Below, piece after piece: positions 30,101 through 37,809 of a stretch of DNA of 64,000 bases (positions within the stretch are counted from its first letter, which is position 1; every line of letters begins with the position of its first letter). The DNA comes from Antedon mediterranea (lineage: Eukaryota > Echinodermata > Crinoidea > Comatulida > Antedonidae), in contig NC_092674.1 in NCBI RefSeq assembly GCF_964355755.1, forward strand, positions 31,422,001 through 31,486,000, given 5' to 3'. A program made the translations under genes and the position numbers. The notes under the pieces were generated by a model, which saw nothing but the letters and a program-made list of their open reading frames with translations, did not search any database and had not been told where the DNA came from.

Positions 30101-33100
30101 TAAATCTTAACATGGAATATATATTTATTTTGCATATATTTTGTTGGTGTCCTAGCCAAGGTGTTGTTGTTTTTATAATTCGCTAAACCATGGAGGTATA
30201 AATACCTCCATGGCTAAACCAAGGTAGGATTGAATCATGTAGGCCGCCGAAACTCTCTCTGCGTGAGCTGAGGGCCTCGGGCCCGATTTCGTCTCGTCGG
30301 CGGATGTCCTGCCAAATTAGGACAACCGATGTGTAGGGCGGCTACAAAAATTAACGTCTAGGATTTTAATTAGCCAACAATACATGTTTGTTTCCATTGT
30401 TTATGCTCATCTAAAGGCGATGACATTGGTGTTTACAAATTACCAACCCTACGAACCACCCTACGATCGACGCGTAGATATTATCATAAAATCGTAGGCA
30501 TGGCAACGAACAATACTTTGGAAATTACAGGATATGTTTAGCGAACAATGACCTACGATCTATTTACGCGTAGGCTACGAAAGGTTACGCGTATATACAA
30601 AGCAGTAATTTCTTTCTGTACCGTGAATATAAGTGGCGCATCAGGACCAGTGCCTAAATGTGCATAACCCAAATTAATTGAATTCTTCAGTGCTGAATTT
30701 GTATGTGCTCAGAAATCGATTGAAACAACCTATAATTACTCAAAAATCCCCCCCCCCCAAAGCGGGGCCATTGGCGGCCCCCCCTGACCCCCAGCCTAAT
30801 GTTGTACTGTATTTCATTTTTATACACCCCCCCCCCCCACTAAACTAAAAACGGATCTGCGCGGATGGGGTTTGAGGGAAGGGGGTTAGTTGTCGATGAA
30901 AAGGTGCTACTAAAAAAATTGGTGGTGCTACCAAAAATTATTATTAGCCATCATACAAATTTGATAGTGCTACCAAGTAAAAAAGTTAATTTGCAGCCCT
31001 GGTAGTACTACTAGTAGTACTGTACTTTTTACAACTAAAATGAAATTATGACCTACTTTTTGAAACTAAACACTGTACAATGGTATAGCAAACAGGAGAG
31101 GAATGCAATTCACACAGTATTTCCTTTTAAAAGTTTAAAAACTTTACCAAATTAAAATTATTTGAGGGCTTTAATGTATTTTTCAATAATAAATTGATTG
31201 CAGAAAAAAAGAAAACCACTCGTGCAGTCAATGTAAATTGTAACTGTTATCTTACTTAAGATTGTCTCCGTTTTTTTGATTGACTTTGTAATCATGATTG
31301 TAATCTCTTAAATCAATAAAATATAATAGGATTAATTCTTCACACAATCTGCAATATGGTTTAATACGCGGCTACGTTCTTGACACGTCCAATACCAAAG
31401 TACATTCAGACGATTACCTTCTTAACACGTCTGCTAACTGTACAGTACAATGTCAGTCAGCTGCAATTCTTATGATGGCCAGCTGAACTTTAGCTCATGA
31501 ATGTGTGTAAAGTTAAGTGTTTTCATCTGAAATACTTCACAGTGTTTAAATTATCAACACATCGTTCGGATGTTACGATAACTCTTGGAGAATGAACAGC
31601 TCATTGGTCTTGAAGCGCCCTCGATCAGATTGAAAATCAATTTAGAGATGGAAATTTAATGGACGTGATGCATTTTCCGGGAGGATTACATAATTCTATC
31701 AATATCTATAATGGTTTGTTATTAAACCCCAATGGCTTTTGTGAGATACAGCTGTGTTGATATTGCCGACTTTTGTTTTAGTATAATTTCTAAGAATACT
31801 GTATGTCTCATCGGTTTAAAATTCACCCTTCAGGGGTATATTACATTTTAGAATGTCCTTTTGAATTAAGTATTTTTTTGTACATCTCAATCATAGAGGT
31901 ATAAAAATGTAAACCTCCATGTCTCAATCAACAAAGCCCTAATAACTTCAAGTAGGCTCAAGGGTTTGAAGGAACCTATTTTTGTAGACGGGGAGTGATG
32001 CTAGCTTACATGATACCGTAATTTTGAGGAAAATAAATCGGCCTATAAAAATCCTGCCAACTTTGAAACAGTTGTAGTACCATGTAATCTGTCTTTTTTA
32101 AGGGGTTTTCGTTAAAAATGTTGTATGTTCTTTTTTTTGGTAACAATGTGTAAAATGTATAAGAACATTGAAATGGATCAAGACCATGGCAGCTTTTAAA
32201 GAAGAATAAAAGACAAGTATCACTCAGTAGTTTGGCTACTGTATAGACAGAAGAATAAAAAACAAAAGAACTCTTCAAATATTGTAGTTAAGCAATATCA
32301 TACAGACATCATTTGCTAATATTGACAATGTTTATAATTAAAACTTAAGACAAGAATCCAATCTGAATGTAATTGCATAATTGTGTTTTGTTAAGTAAGC
32401 AGGACAGCCATATTGGATATCATATAATCACTGGCAATACATCAAGGATGACAAGCCAAGCAAACCTCAAGTGTAGAAAGTAGAAATCCAATACGTTGCT
32501 AAATCCTTTGCATTACTAATGGTTTTATGGAGAATAGCAGCTTTCATGTTATAAAGTCACAATTTAGAATTCAAATAATCCATGAACTTCAGTTACTGAA
32601 AAAAATGTTTTTATCACTGCTGGTCCATTGGACCGGCTGCCTCAGCATTATAAAATCTCCAGGCATTATTTAGTACAGTACCTCCCAGCGATTTACTATT
32701 ATTTATTGTACAGTTAAGAATGGAATACAGTACATGCAGGGCCCAAACTACAGGATATAGACTTTGATAAATTAATGTAAATTGAATATGACAAAACAGA
32801 TTGCCAATTTTTTTTTTTTTTTAACATTTTTAAATTGTGTCTACTACCTGTATTTAATATTTTTTTGTTAATACAAAAAACTGTAAATCCACTGAAAAAT
32901 CATTATTACTACATGTAAATATTTAATAGGCAGTATTATATAACACCTATATAAATTCCTGTCATTTGATTGGACGAATGTGGGTCACATGGCGTGCAAT
33001 AGTACGCACTATTCAACGATCGTTAAATAGTACTTTTTGAAACATTTTTGTGTACGAAAAAAAACGTCTAGATGTTATATAAAACAAATAATGAATGTTT

Positions 33101-36021
33101 TGTATTCGTGTAATGGTACAAATAATGGCACTTGGTGAATGATGAAAGGTTATATCAACTCGGCTTTGCCTCGTTGATATAACCTTTCATCATTCACCTC
33201 GTGCCATTATTTGTACCATTGCACTCATAAACATTCATTATTTGTACAATATTTGCAATGTATGGAATTACTGTAGAAGACTATGCTAAAAGTAAGTAAC
33301 TTTCGGATTCATGTAGGACATACAATAGGTCATACTTCTGTTTACAATCTTTAGGGCTGCCTTCCTATTTCATAATCTTGAATCCACCGATGCATAATAT
33401 ACAGTACAGTATACAGTAGATTTAACTTTACACACGACTAGTATTTTGTATAAAAACTGTAAATATTTTCAAAACAAAATATAGAATTTACTGTACAGTA
33501 GTTTACTTTACGAAAAAAAAAATTGTTAGTTAAAAAATTATGATGATGTGAATAATCATAGAGATATTATAGTTCACTATAATATCTCTATGGAATAATC
33601 AAACATGTTACAGTAGTTAGATAGTAGGTGGTATCTTGAAAATTGTATAAATGCAACTGATGCCAACCTTTAAAATGCATGCAAGTAAACACATTTCAGA
33701 CTCAAAATAAATACATAAAAATAACATTTAAATTTAAAGGAAAATTTATGTGTAATTTAAAAAGAATTAGACCATGCATGACGTAAGAATTTAGGCCCTA
33801 AAACAAATGGTATCACACCCACGCAACATGAACATCTTGCTTACACACCCTGGCCCAGAAGAACAGAATTACAAACACATTATAATTATTAAAATATTAA
33901 TAATTAACTAGACATGTAACTCGTCACTTTGACGAGTTTGGTTATCCGCCGCGCAAGTGGTGCAACATTAACATTAAGGGGATAGGTTGAGGACAAAAGG
34001 AAGTGTTCACGTTGGCATTATGACCTGAACTGAAGAATATGATCTGTTGTTATTGCTGAATTTTATTATTTAAATTCATATATAGTATACACAGTATAAT
34101 CTGTATCCATATCACATACAGTGTAGAATAGGTGAAATTACGGGACCCGCTATTTATTGCAATTTTTAACATGTTGATGGTTTTAAAATGAAACGCGAAG
34201 TTAGCAATTCCGAAAGGAAATTATCTCAGCAACAACGTATTAGCGTGTAGAAGAAATTTGAATACGTTAAATATTGATGCGCGCTCTTTTAAATGTAATG
34301 AATTATGACGAAAAAGATGAAAATACGACCTTTTTTATTTAACTGGCCATATGATGACGTCACAACATCCGATTGGCAACATTTTTACATAATTTCATAT
34401 CTACAATCCAATAGCTTCCAGAAAAAGTTTTAATCGTGATTATCACATTTTATTCTTACGAGCTATAACAGATTAAAATTTACTGTAAATATGAAATTGA
34501 TGCCACACGTGATTTAAATATTTAGGCATGATGACGTCAAAAAAATTAAAATATTTTTAACTCATGCGAAAGATAGTTGATTGACCTAGACAATATCAAA
34601 ATCGGGGTGAAAATGGAAAACGGATAAGTGGAGATGCGCTCTATTCAATGTGATGAGCTATGACGAAAGATACAAAAATCCTAAATTTTATATTCGCGTG
34701 GCCATACGATGACGTCACAATGTCCGGTTAACCATATTAATACCTGATCCGATATCTACAACTCATCTACTTCCAGAATATGTCATCCACAAAAATTTGA
34801 CCGTCTAGTTTAGAAATTACGACTGTTTAAAAAAAGGCATATTTTAAACGAATTTTTTAACCTTTTCATAAAAAACGCGCGCAAATTGTCCAATTCGACG
34901 TGCTCGTATGACGTATCTTTAAGTCGAAATTGTTTAAAATTTGGTAAAATTACTAGAAAAGGCTGGAAAAACATAAATCACGCGAAAAAAATACGTTTTC
35001 AATGCTACGTGCGCACCGCACACGTAGAAATGTGCGCACGCGTGGGAATTTTTGACATGCTTAAAACGACATGAAACGCGTAGAAAGTTGATTATAAATT
35101 AATTTTGCGCATTTTGAAATTTTAAATGTGCGTGCGCGCGTAACTTTGTGTAAAACACGCAATTTTTTTTCAACAGAAATTTAGCGCATGATATAAATTA
35201 AACTTTTGCAAAGTTTCACTTTAAAATGTTATTTGGTTTTCGACATATGTTAAATACGATAAAATCGTTAAATCGCGCGTACGTCACGTTGCGCAATTGT
35301 AAACATCATGAAAAGCTTCGCTTGACGACGTTACATAAATGTCAAAATGTTAACATAGTTAACAAAATGTTATGTTTGCGAGTTTTAGAGAAAAGCGTTA
35401 CACAAAAATCATACAGAAAGAAAGAAGAAGAATAAAAAGTTGATGATGATGATGATGATTTCGTACAATCACAAGAGGTTATCCTGCAACTTCGTTGCGG
35501 ATAACCAAATTATTAAATAATAAAATATGGTAAACTGCTGGTGGTAGTGTGGTAAGTAGGTCCATTATGGATGGATTTCTTTTGTTTTCTAGCTAGATGG
35601 TTATTTTCGTAGGCCTATGTGGATCTTCTATCAATTACAAAGGTTTGAACCTACTGTATGTAGCCTCTAGGCTCTAGTCTAGGCCTACTGTAGTTCGCCA
35701 ACCCTCATCAAGCAGCATCCAGCCGGTGTGTGTATGCGAGTAAGGTGGTTGTTCATAACATTAACAGAGGCCTGAGTTTTTTAGAGCAAACATTTATCAG
35801 CGCATACAAAAAACAGATATTAAAACATCGCAAAATAAATAATAACTTACCAGGTTAAAAACAGTATCAAAAATATCCCGATCAGAAACCTCCTTTACTT
35901 CCATCAAACCGATCAAAATTCCGAACTTCACCTTCGTCGATGCATTCGCCGACGCAGGCATATTGTCGGCAAAAATACTTTTTTTCTCGGAAATATCGTC
36001 ATTCGTTTCCTCAGCAGCCAT
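122..36021 (-). CDS. NBEA/LRBA-like: Neurobeachin/LRBA family BEACH-domain scaffold protein, 5' part (34 coding exons, 3' end off the window)
   Basis: Large cytoplasmic/vesicle-associated scaffold of the neurobeachin, LRBA and fly rugose (AKAP550) family, known for roles in membrane-protein trafficking and PKA anchoring. I joined 34 minus-strand exons whose phases all agree and give about 1979 codons with no stop. The order is: N-terminal armadillo-like region, a concanavalin A-like (LamG) lectin domain around residues 205-370, further helical repeat region (DUF4704/DUF4800-like), a poorly conserved acidic linker, then the conserved block before PH-BEACH (motifs [15 protein letters not shown] and [20 protein letters not shown]). 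PH-BEACH, BEACH and WD40 must lie beyond position 1. The start at 36021 is the only upstream ATG in frame and is followed by the family motif [13 protein letters not shown]. Short motifs such as [10 protein letters not shown] and [15 protein letters not shown] look closer to LRBA than to NBEA, but invertebrates usually have one gene ancestral to both, so I do not choose. Exon coordinates are in the sub-entries. Confidence 0.95.
2340..2640 (-). repeat. In-frame 24-bp coding repeat (VAEVKKEP octapeptides) in NBEA/LRBA exon 30
   Basis: Roughly 12 imperfect copies of a 24-bp unit encode VAEVKKEP and variants such as VAEVKESV and VTEVQNP. The most 5' copies are nearly identical (EPVAEVKK) and later ones diverge, so the array looks recently extended at one side. 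It lies in the linker that is not conserved between family members. The period, a multiple of three, keeps the frame whatever the copy number. Confidence 0.85.
3517..3657. mobile_element. MITE copy A (AGCTCTGTCTACACTATCAA family)
   Basis: Short palindromic element starting near CTCTGTCTACACTATCAAAC and containing the family core GTGACAAAAAAAATGTGATG, ATATGGACATGATG and the inverted CATCACACTTTTTTTGTCAA. The right end is degraded. It sits in an NBEA/LRBA intron. Confidence 0.8.
4712..4913 (-). CDS. NBEA/LRBA-like: NBEA/LRBA candidate small exons 27 (33 nt) and 28 (69 nt), possibly alternatively spliced
   Basis: Two short phase-0 exons lie between the conserved exons ending at 7357 and starting at 3139. 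4881-4913 (11 codons) has acceptor TTCCTGTGTAG and donor GTATATC; 4712-4780 (23 codons, [15 protein letters not shown]...) has acceptor CCCTATAG and a strong donor GTAAGTGA. Both are open, and both can be skipped without changing frame because the flanking exons are also phase 0. They fall in the part of the protein that is variable in length between NBEA and LRBA, so no family match can confirm them. The evidence is splice signals and phase only. Confidence 0.6.
4914..7356. other. Intron of NBEA/LRBA (AT-rich, no gene seen)
   Basis: Intron between the RNVLECRF exon and the candidate 33-nt exon. Apart from the 41-bp tandem repeat at 6715-6940 I see only AT-rich unique sequence. The 105-codon plus-strand frame at 7044-7361 has low-complexity composition, no family similarity I recognise and overlaps the true exon, so it is not called. 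Confidence 0.7.
6720..6940. repeat. 41-bp tandem repeat, about 5 copies
   Basis: Units contain AACATCAGCCAATCACAATC followed by ACTAACACACAG; successive CCAAT positions are 6722, 6763, 6804, 6845, 6886, then 6930. Each unit carries a CCAAT box on the plus strand. It is intronic in NBEA/LRBA. Confidence 0.9.
7357..9976 (-). CDS. NBEA/LRBA-like: NBEA/LRBA exons 22-26 (variable acidic linker and middle conserved block, residues 907-1247)
   Basis: Exons about 9641-9976 (the donor may instead sit at 9634, adding two codons; both keep frame), 9115-9317, 8512-8665, 8017-8197 and 7357-7505. The first encodes a poorly conserved Gly/Asp/Glu-rich linker. The second ends in [20 protein letters not shown], matching the conserved [19 protein letters not shown] of vertebrates. 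Then come [52 protein letters not shown] and [10 protein letters not shown], and an exon with [12 protein letters not shown]. The lectin and helical regions lie upstream and the [15 protein letters not shown] block downstream. Confidence 0.92.
7612..7908. mobile_element. Fold-back (nested palindrome) element in an NBEA/LRBA intron
   Basis: Arms of about 60-65 bp at 7612-7678 and 7843-7908 are inverted copies (both contain TCTTTGATAG, CCAGTAATGT and CTTACGTTTGCAAG or close variants). Inside, 7677-7745 holds a second near-perfect palindrome centred on GTTGGCGCGCACCAAC. No target-site duplication or ORF is evident, so it is a non-autonomous, hairpin-forming element. Confidence 0.8.
9330..9490. 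repeat. 26-bp minisatellite next to the 3' splice site of NBEA/LRBA exon 23
   Basis: About 6 copies of a unit reading AAAATATATATAGGTAAGCC then TTAAGG. On the gene strand the array ends roughly 15-20 bp before the acceptor at 9318, so the branch point and polypyrimidine tract of this intron lie in or beside the array. Confidence 0.85.
10253..14421 (-). CDS. NBEA/LRBA-like: NBEA/LRBA exons 11-21 (helical repeat/DUF4704-DUF4800 region, residues 439-906)
   Basis: Exons 14291-14421, 14030-14138, 13605-13757, 13336-13504, 12823-12965, 12367-12464, 12127-12219, 11407-11515, 11181-11262, 10697-10820 and 10253-10445; phases agree throughout. Recognisable conserved stretches are [78 protein letters not shown] and, in the last exon, [20 protein letters not shown] followed by [20 protein letters not shown], one of the strongest signatures of the family. 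Most introns are short (50-600 bp). The intron between 11516 and 12126 contains a 26-bp minisatellite. Confidence 0.94.
11674..12066. repeat. 26-bp minisatellite, about 15 copies (GGGGCCCTCTATCTATAAGG)
   Basis: Near-perfect units with two alternating junction variants (TATTCAGG and TATGCAGG). It lies in an NBEA/LRBA intron, ending about 60 bp from the donor at 12126. GGGGCCCC-like palindromic cores recur every 26 bp. Confidence 0.95.
12578..12742. mobile_element. MITE copy B (complete, with inverted ends)
   Basis: Both ends preserved: left TGACTAAAGCTCTGTCTACA and right TGTAGACAGACCTTTAGTCA, inverted to each other. The core has ACAAAAAAATGTGATGA and the inverted CACTTTTTTTGTCAAAC. This copy defines the family ends best. 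Confidence 0.88.
12966..13140. mobile_element. Probable LINE 3' tail
   Basis: Sequence ending in TTTTGAAAATAAAGTCAATC and a (TCAA)n run resembles the 3' tails of CR1/L2-like non-LTR elements. No reverse transcriptase remains here. Call rests on tail shape only. Confidence 0.4.
14737..20140 (-). CDS. NBEA/LRBA-like: NBEA/LRBA exons 5-10 (concanavalin A-like/LamG lectin domain, residues 169-438)
   Basis: Exons 20045-20140, 17996-18117, 16513-16639, 16045-16164, 15513-15659 and 14737-14934. Together they encode the jelly-roll domain: [18 protein letters not shown], then [78 protein letters not shown] and [18 protein letters not shown]. Spacing follows human LRBA/NBEA almost without indels. The exon ending at 17996 is odd: its last 12 bases and its 5' splice site are the founder of a 45-bp minisatellite in the next intron (see the repeat entry). 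The split codon TG|T (Cys) across that intron restores the family sequence YLFCFRTGKG, which confirms the splice choice. Confidence 0.94.
16290..16445. repeat. Fragment of the dispersed repeat also found at 49880-50665
   Basis: Shares AAAGCCTTCCCAGTACAATT and the terminal ACAAACTCTCTCTTAC...ATAGAT with the intergenic repeat downstream of PPID. It is intronic here. Confidence 0.6.
16921..18007. repeat. 45-bp minisatellite (about 24 copies) that repeats the exon 6 / 5' splice junction of NBEA/LRBA
   Basis: On the gene strand each unit contains ATACCTCTTCTG|GTATRATATG: the last 12 bases of exon 6 plus its 5' splice site. The true junction (exon end 17996) is the first unit. Because 45 is a multiple of three and the unit lacks stops in some frames, long spurious frames (367 and 391 codons) run along both strands; these are not genes. 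If a downstream copy were used as donor, the exon frame would read on into the intron as YDMPS then a stop. Confidence 0.95.
18118..20044. other. NBEA/LRBA intron 5 (no gene seen)
   Basis: AT-rich intron sequence with no conserved coding block, no RNA gene and no clear repeat that I can recognise. Confidence 0.7.
20427..20570. mobile_element. MITE copy C
   Basis: Left CTTGTCTATACTATCAAATT, core GTGATGTGGCTATATATGGA, right GTTTGATAGTGTAGACAGAG. Complete but diverged. It lies in NBEA/LRBA intron 4. Confidence 0.88.
21402..22400. repeat. 52-bp minisatellite, about 19-20 copies
   Basis: Unit spans CACACGGATGTTTGCTTTGA then ACCGTCTGCACCATGGCAAT and TTGGTTCTTTCT; starts are spaced 52 bp (21461, 21513, 21565...). 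Copies are almost identical, with a few point variants and single-base insertions (for example near 21990 and 22295). The apparent 82-100 codon frames are shadows of this array. It lies in NBEA/LRBA intron 4, about 270 bp from the nearest exon. Confidence 0.95.
22672..36021 (-). CDS. NBEA/LRBA-like: NBEA/LRBA exons 1-4 (N-terminal region, residues 1-168)
   Basis: Exons at 35851-36021, 23933-24037, 23502-23628 and 22672-22772 (171, 105, 127, 101 nt). All have canonical acceptors and GT donors, and the phases chain. Exon 1 encodes a short acidic leader and the conserved [13 protein letters not shown]; exon 2 continues with LVGREFDLE, exon 3 with [14 protein letters not shown], and exon 4 with the [20 protein letters not shown] segment seen in all family members. 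Intron 1 is 11.8 kb, typical of a first intron, and holds most of the older transposon material in this gene. Confidence 0.93.
27137..27296. mobile_element. MITE copy D
   Basis: Ends AAGCTCTGTCTACACTATTA and TAGTGTAGACAAGACAGAGC. The core has two adjacent ATATGGTAGTGA motifs, the piece later found in the tandem array beside the Cys-loop receptor exon. Confidence 0.88.
27760..27945. repeat. Tandem repeat, 3 copies of a unit with AATTTATGGTTTTTAAAGAC
   Basis: Three copies of TTAATTTATGGTTTTTAAAG followed by ACATAACAAAAAGTGTACAG, with spacers of unequal length. Intronic, no function seen. Confidence 0.85.
28784..31001. mobile_element. 2.2 kb non-autonomous DNA transposon with short terminal inverted repeats
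   Basis: Begins CAGGGCTGCAAATTAA and ends with its exact inverse TTAATTTGCAGCCCTG (16 bp). Flanks share GTAGT, a possible 5 bp target duplication. The interior is more CpG- and GC-rich than the surrounding intron (notably 28970-29240) and has two poly-C tracts (30748-30758, 30825-30838). No transposase domain is recognisable. CAGGG ends recall hAT-like elements, but the 8 bp duplication expected for hAT is not seen, so the family is open. Confidence 0.7.
33081..33249. mobile_element. Long hairpin (fold-back) sequence in NBEA/LRBA intron 1
   Basis: Inverted arms of roughly 75 bp: left has AATGGTACAAATAATGGCAC and GATGAAAGGTTATATCAAC, right has the inverse GTTGATATAACCTTTCATC and GTGCCATTATTTGTACCATT. 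The loop is about 15 bp. Probably a MITE-type fold-back. Confidence 0.85.
33910..35520. mobile_element. Transposon-like segment with hairpin ends and internal duplicated CRE-like blocks
   Basis: Left end has a small hairpin (AACTCGTCACTTTGACGAGTT) followed by GGTTATCCGC; right end has GGTTATCCTGCAACTTCGTT then GCGGATAACC. Inside, two diverged copies (about 34340-34440 and 34700-34800) share ATGACGTCACAA...CTTCCAGAA. A (GAT)n run precedes the right end. No coding domain is visible. Class uncertain. Confidence 0.5.
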
Positions 36022-37809
36022 TGTTGCTATATAAAGATCCTTTATAAGTCTTGGAATGGCAAACTGCTTCAGAAACCGGTGATTAATCTGATCGAAAATC
36101 CCTTAATTAATTCCCAGGTAAATTACCACAAAAACTACCATTTCTGATGTTTTCGGGGTTTATGTAAAATGTTTGTGTTTATTTCCGCCACGTATCATAC
36201 TTAACTATAAAGTTCGTTTACCGAAACAGAACATCGTCGTCATTACAATTCAATCTCGTGATTTATCAGGCTCGGGCTCAGTGTTTGATATTTTAACTGC
36301 ACGTACGGTATATATCAATACTTTCTTTGAATATATTGTAAATAAAATTACCATAAATAGATATTAAATGCAATGTTAGTTTACATACATTTTTCCTTTT
36401 CCTCATCTTCCAGTTCTTAGTTGCCATGATTTGATGATCCATTATCATCAGATATTTATTTATATTCTGTCTTTTACATACTTCAATAACACATTTAGTC
36501 TTGTTACGTGTCAGTGTTTTTTGTTGTTTTTTTTCCAGCAGTGGGTGACATAACCTATGATATGATGATTTTTTTTTCAATTTTATTTCAGATGATACGT
36601 ATGTTCATATTGACATGACCTCAATCTGAAGATGTACAAATTATACATATAAATGAATCGGAGGACAAATGGTAGAAACAAAGATACAATCACATACAAT
36701 TATATAATGTATATTTTATTGAATATCGATGTAAAGAGACAATGCAACTCTACCTTACAAATAAAGAAATTTATATTTCCTCGCAGTTTAAGTTACTATT
36801 CAACAATATAATAATACAAATATCAGTCAATTAGAAAATCCTAAAAATGAATTTAATAGGATAACATTTGTAAATACTTTATTTGTCACTCTAGCTAATA
36901 ACATAATATATAACTTCACATATAACAAATAAGACAAACAAGAACAAAATAAATCAGCTTTTGCCTACTCAAGTTGGCAATAATTAACGATGGTAAAGTT
37001 AGTTTAAATAAATAAGTAAATGATGTTTGGATTAACATTAATAACATTAAGTGGATTAACATTAATAACATTAAGTGGATTAACATTAATAACATTAAGT
37101 GGATTAACATTAATAACATTAAGTGGATTAATAAAATATAACATTAAATTGTATGTCATTCAATTATATGTACATCAATTAAAATAGTGAAATGCAATTT
37201 AAATTTAAAGCAGCAATGTAAATTAAAATTACATTCCAGCATAAATTTTTACAAATTATTATATAAATTAGAATAGTATAAATATTTTATAATACCTGAA
37301 TCCATCAAAATGTATAAGTAACATTTTATTTTTAACTACATCAATAATAAATATCTAAAAATGGTTTTGACATTTTAAATTTTAAAATAGCAATCATGTG
37401 GTATTCAGATTTCTCTTTGATTACGTTTACAGTATATTCTTTCCAATTGTTGGGTATGGTTGTTCACGATGTGACACATTTTGATTCCGATTGTTGATTC
37501 TGTTGATGTGGAAGATAAAGATATTTCCAATGTTATTTCAATATAAACAGTTATGTAGGCGTGTTTACCTATTATATACTGTAATATTTGTAGACACATT
37601 TCAAATATGACAAAAAAATAAAATAGAGGACCTATGGTAACTGGTGCATTTCAAACAATAAAACATAGATAAAAGTCAATAATGTTTGCAAAAACATTTG
37701 CATCTTCTGCTTGAGTCAACATTTTTCACCTTTCATTTAATTTTTTTGGGTCTTTTTCAATATTTACATTAAAAAAAGCTGAATTGGGGAGACCAGAACT
37801 TAAGTAAAG
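36022..37809. other. Intergenic region between NBEA/LRBA start and ZFAND2 3' end
   Basis: Should contain the NBEA/LRBA promoter and upstream exon(s), if any, but no TATA box or CpG-rich island stands out. It includes a 24-bp tandem repeat at 37020-37130. No other gene is seen. Confidence 0.6.
37020..37130. repeat. 24-bp tandem repeat, about 4 copies
   Basis: Units read GGATTAACATTAATAACATT then AAGT. Short, near-perfect, intergenic. Confidence 0.9.

Larger units (their letters stand above)
24038..35850. other. NBEA/LRBA intron 1 (11.8 kb, no gene seen)
   Basis: No conserved coding block on either strand. Contents: MITE copy D (27137-27296), a three-copy tandem repeat (27760-27945), a 2.2 kb transposon-like insert (28784-31001), a long hairpin (33081-33249), a short hairpin (33553-33592) and a GC-richer transposon-like segment (33900-35520). 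Confidence 0.75.

Noticed and set aside
35226-35435. 69-codon frame before the (GAT)n run
   Set aside because: Degenerate repeat sequence; no recognised protein and no regulatory context.
36916-37119. MLLMLIHL repeat frame
   Set aside because: AT-rich 24-bp tandem repeat, not coding.
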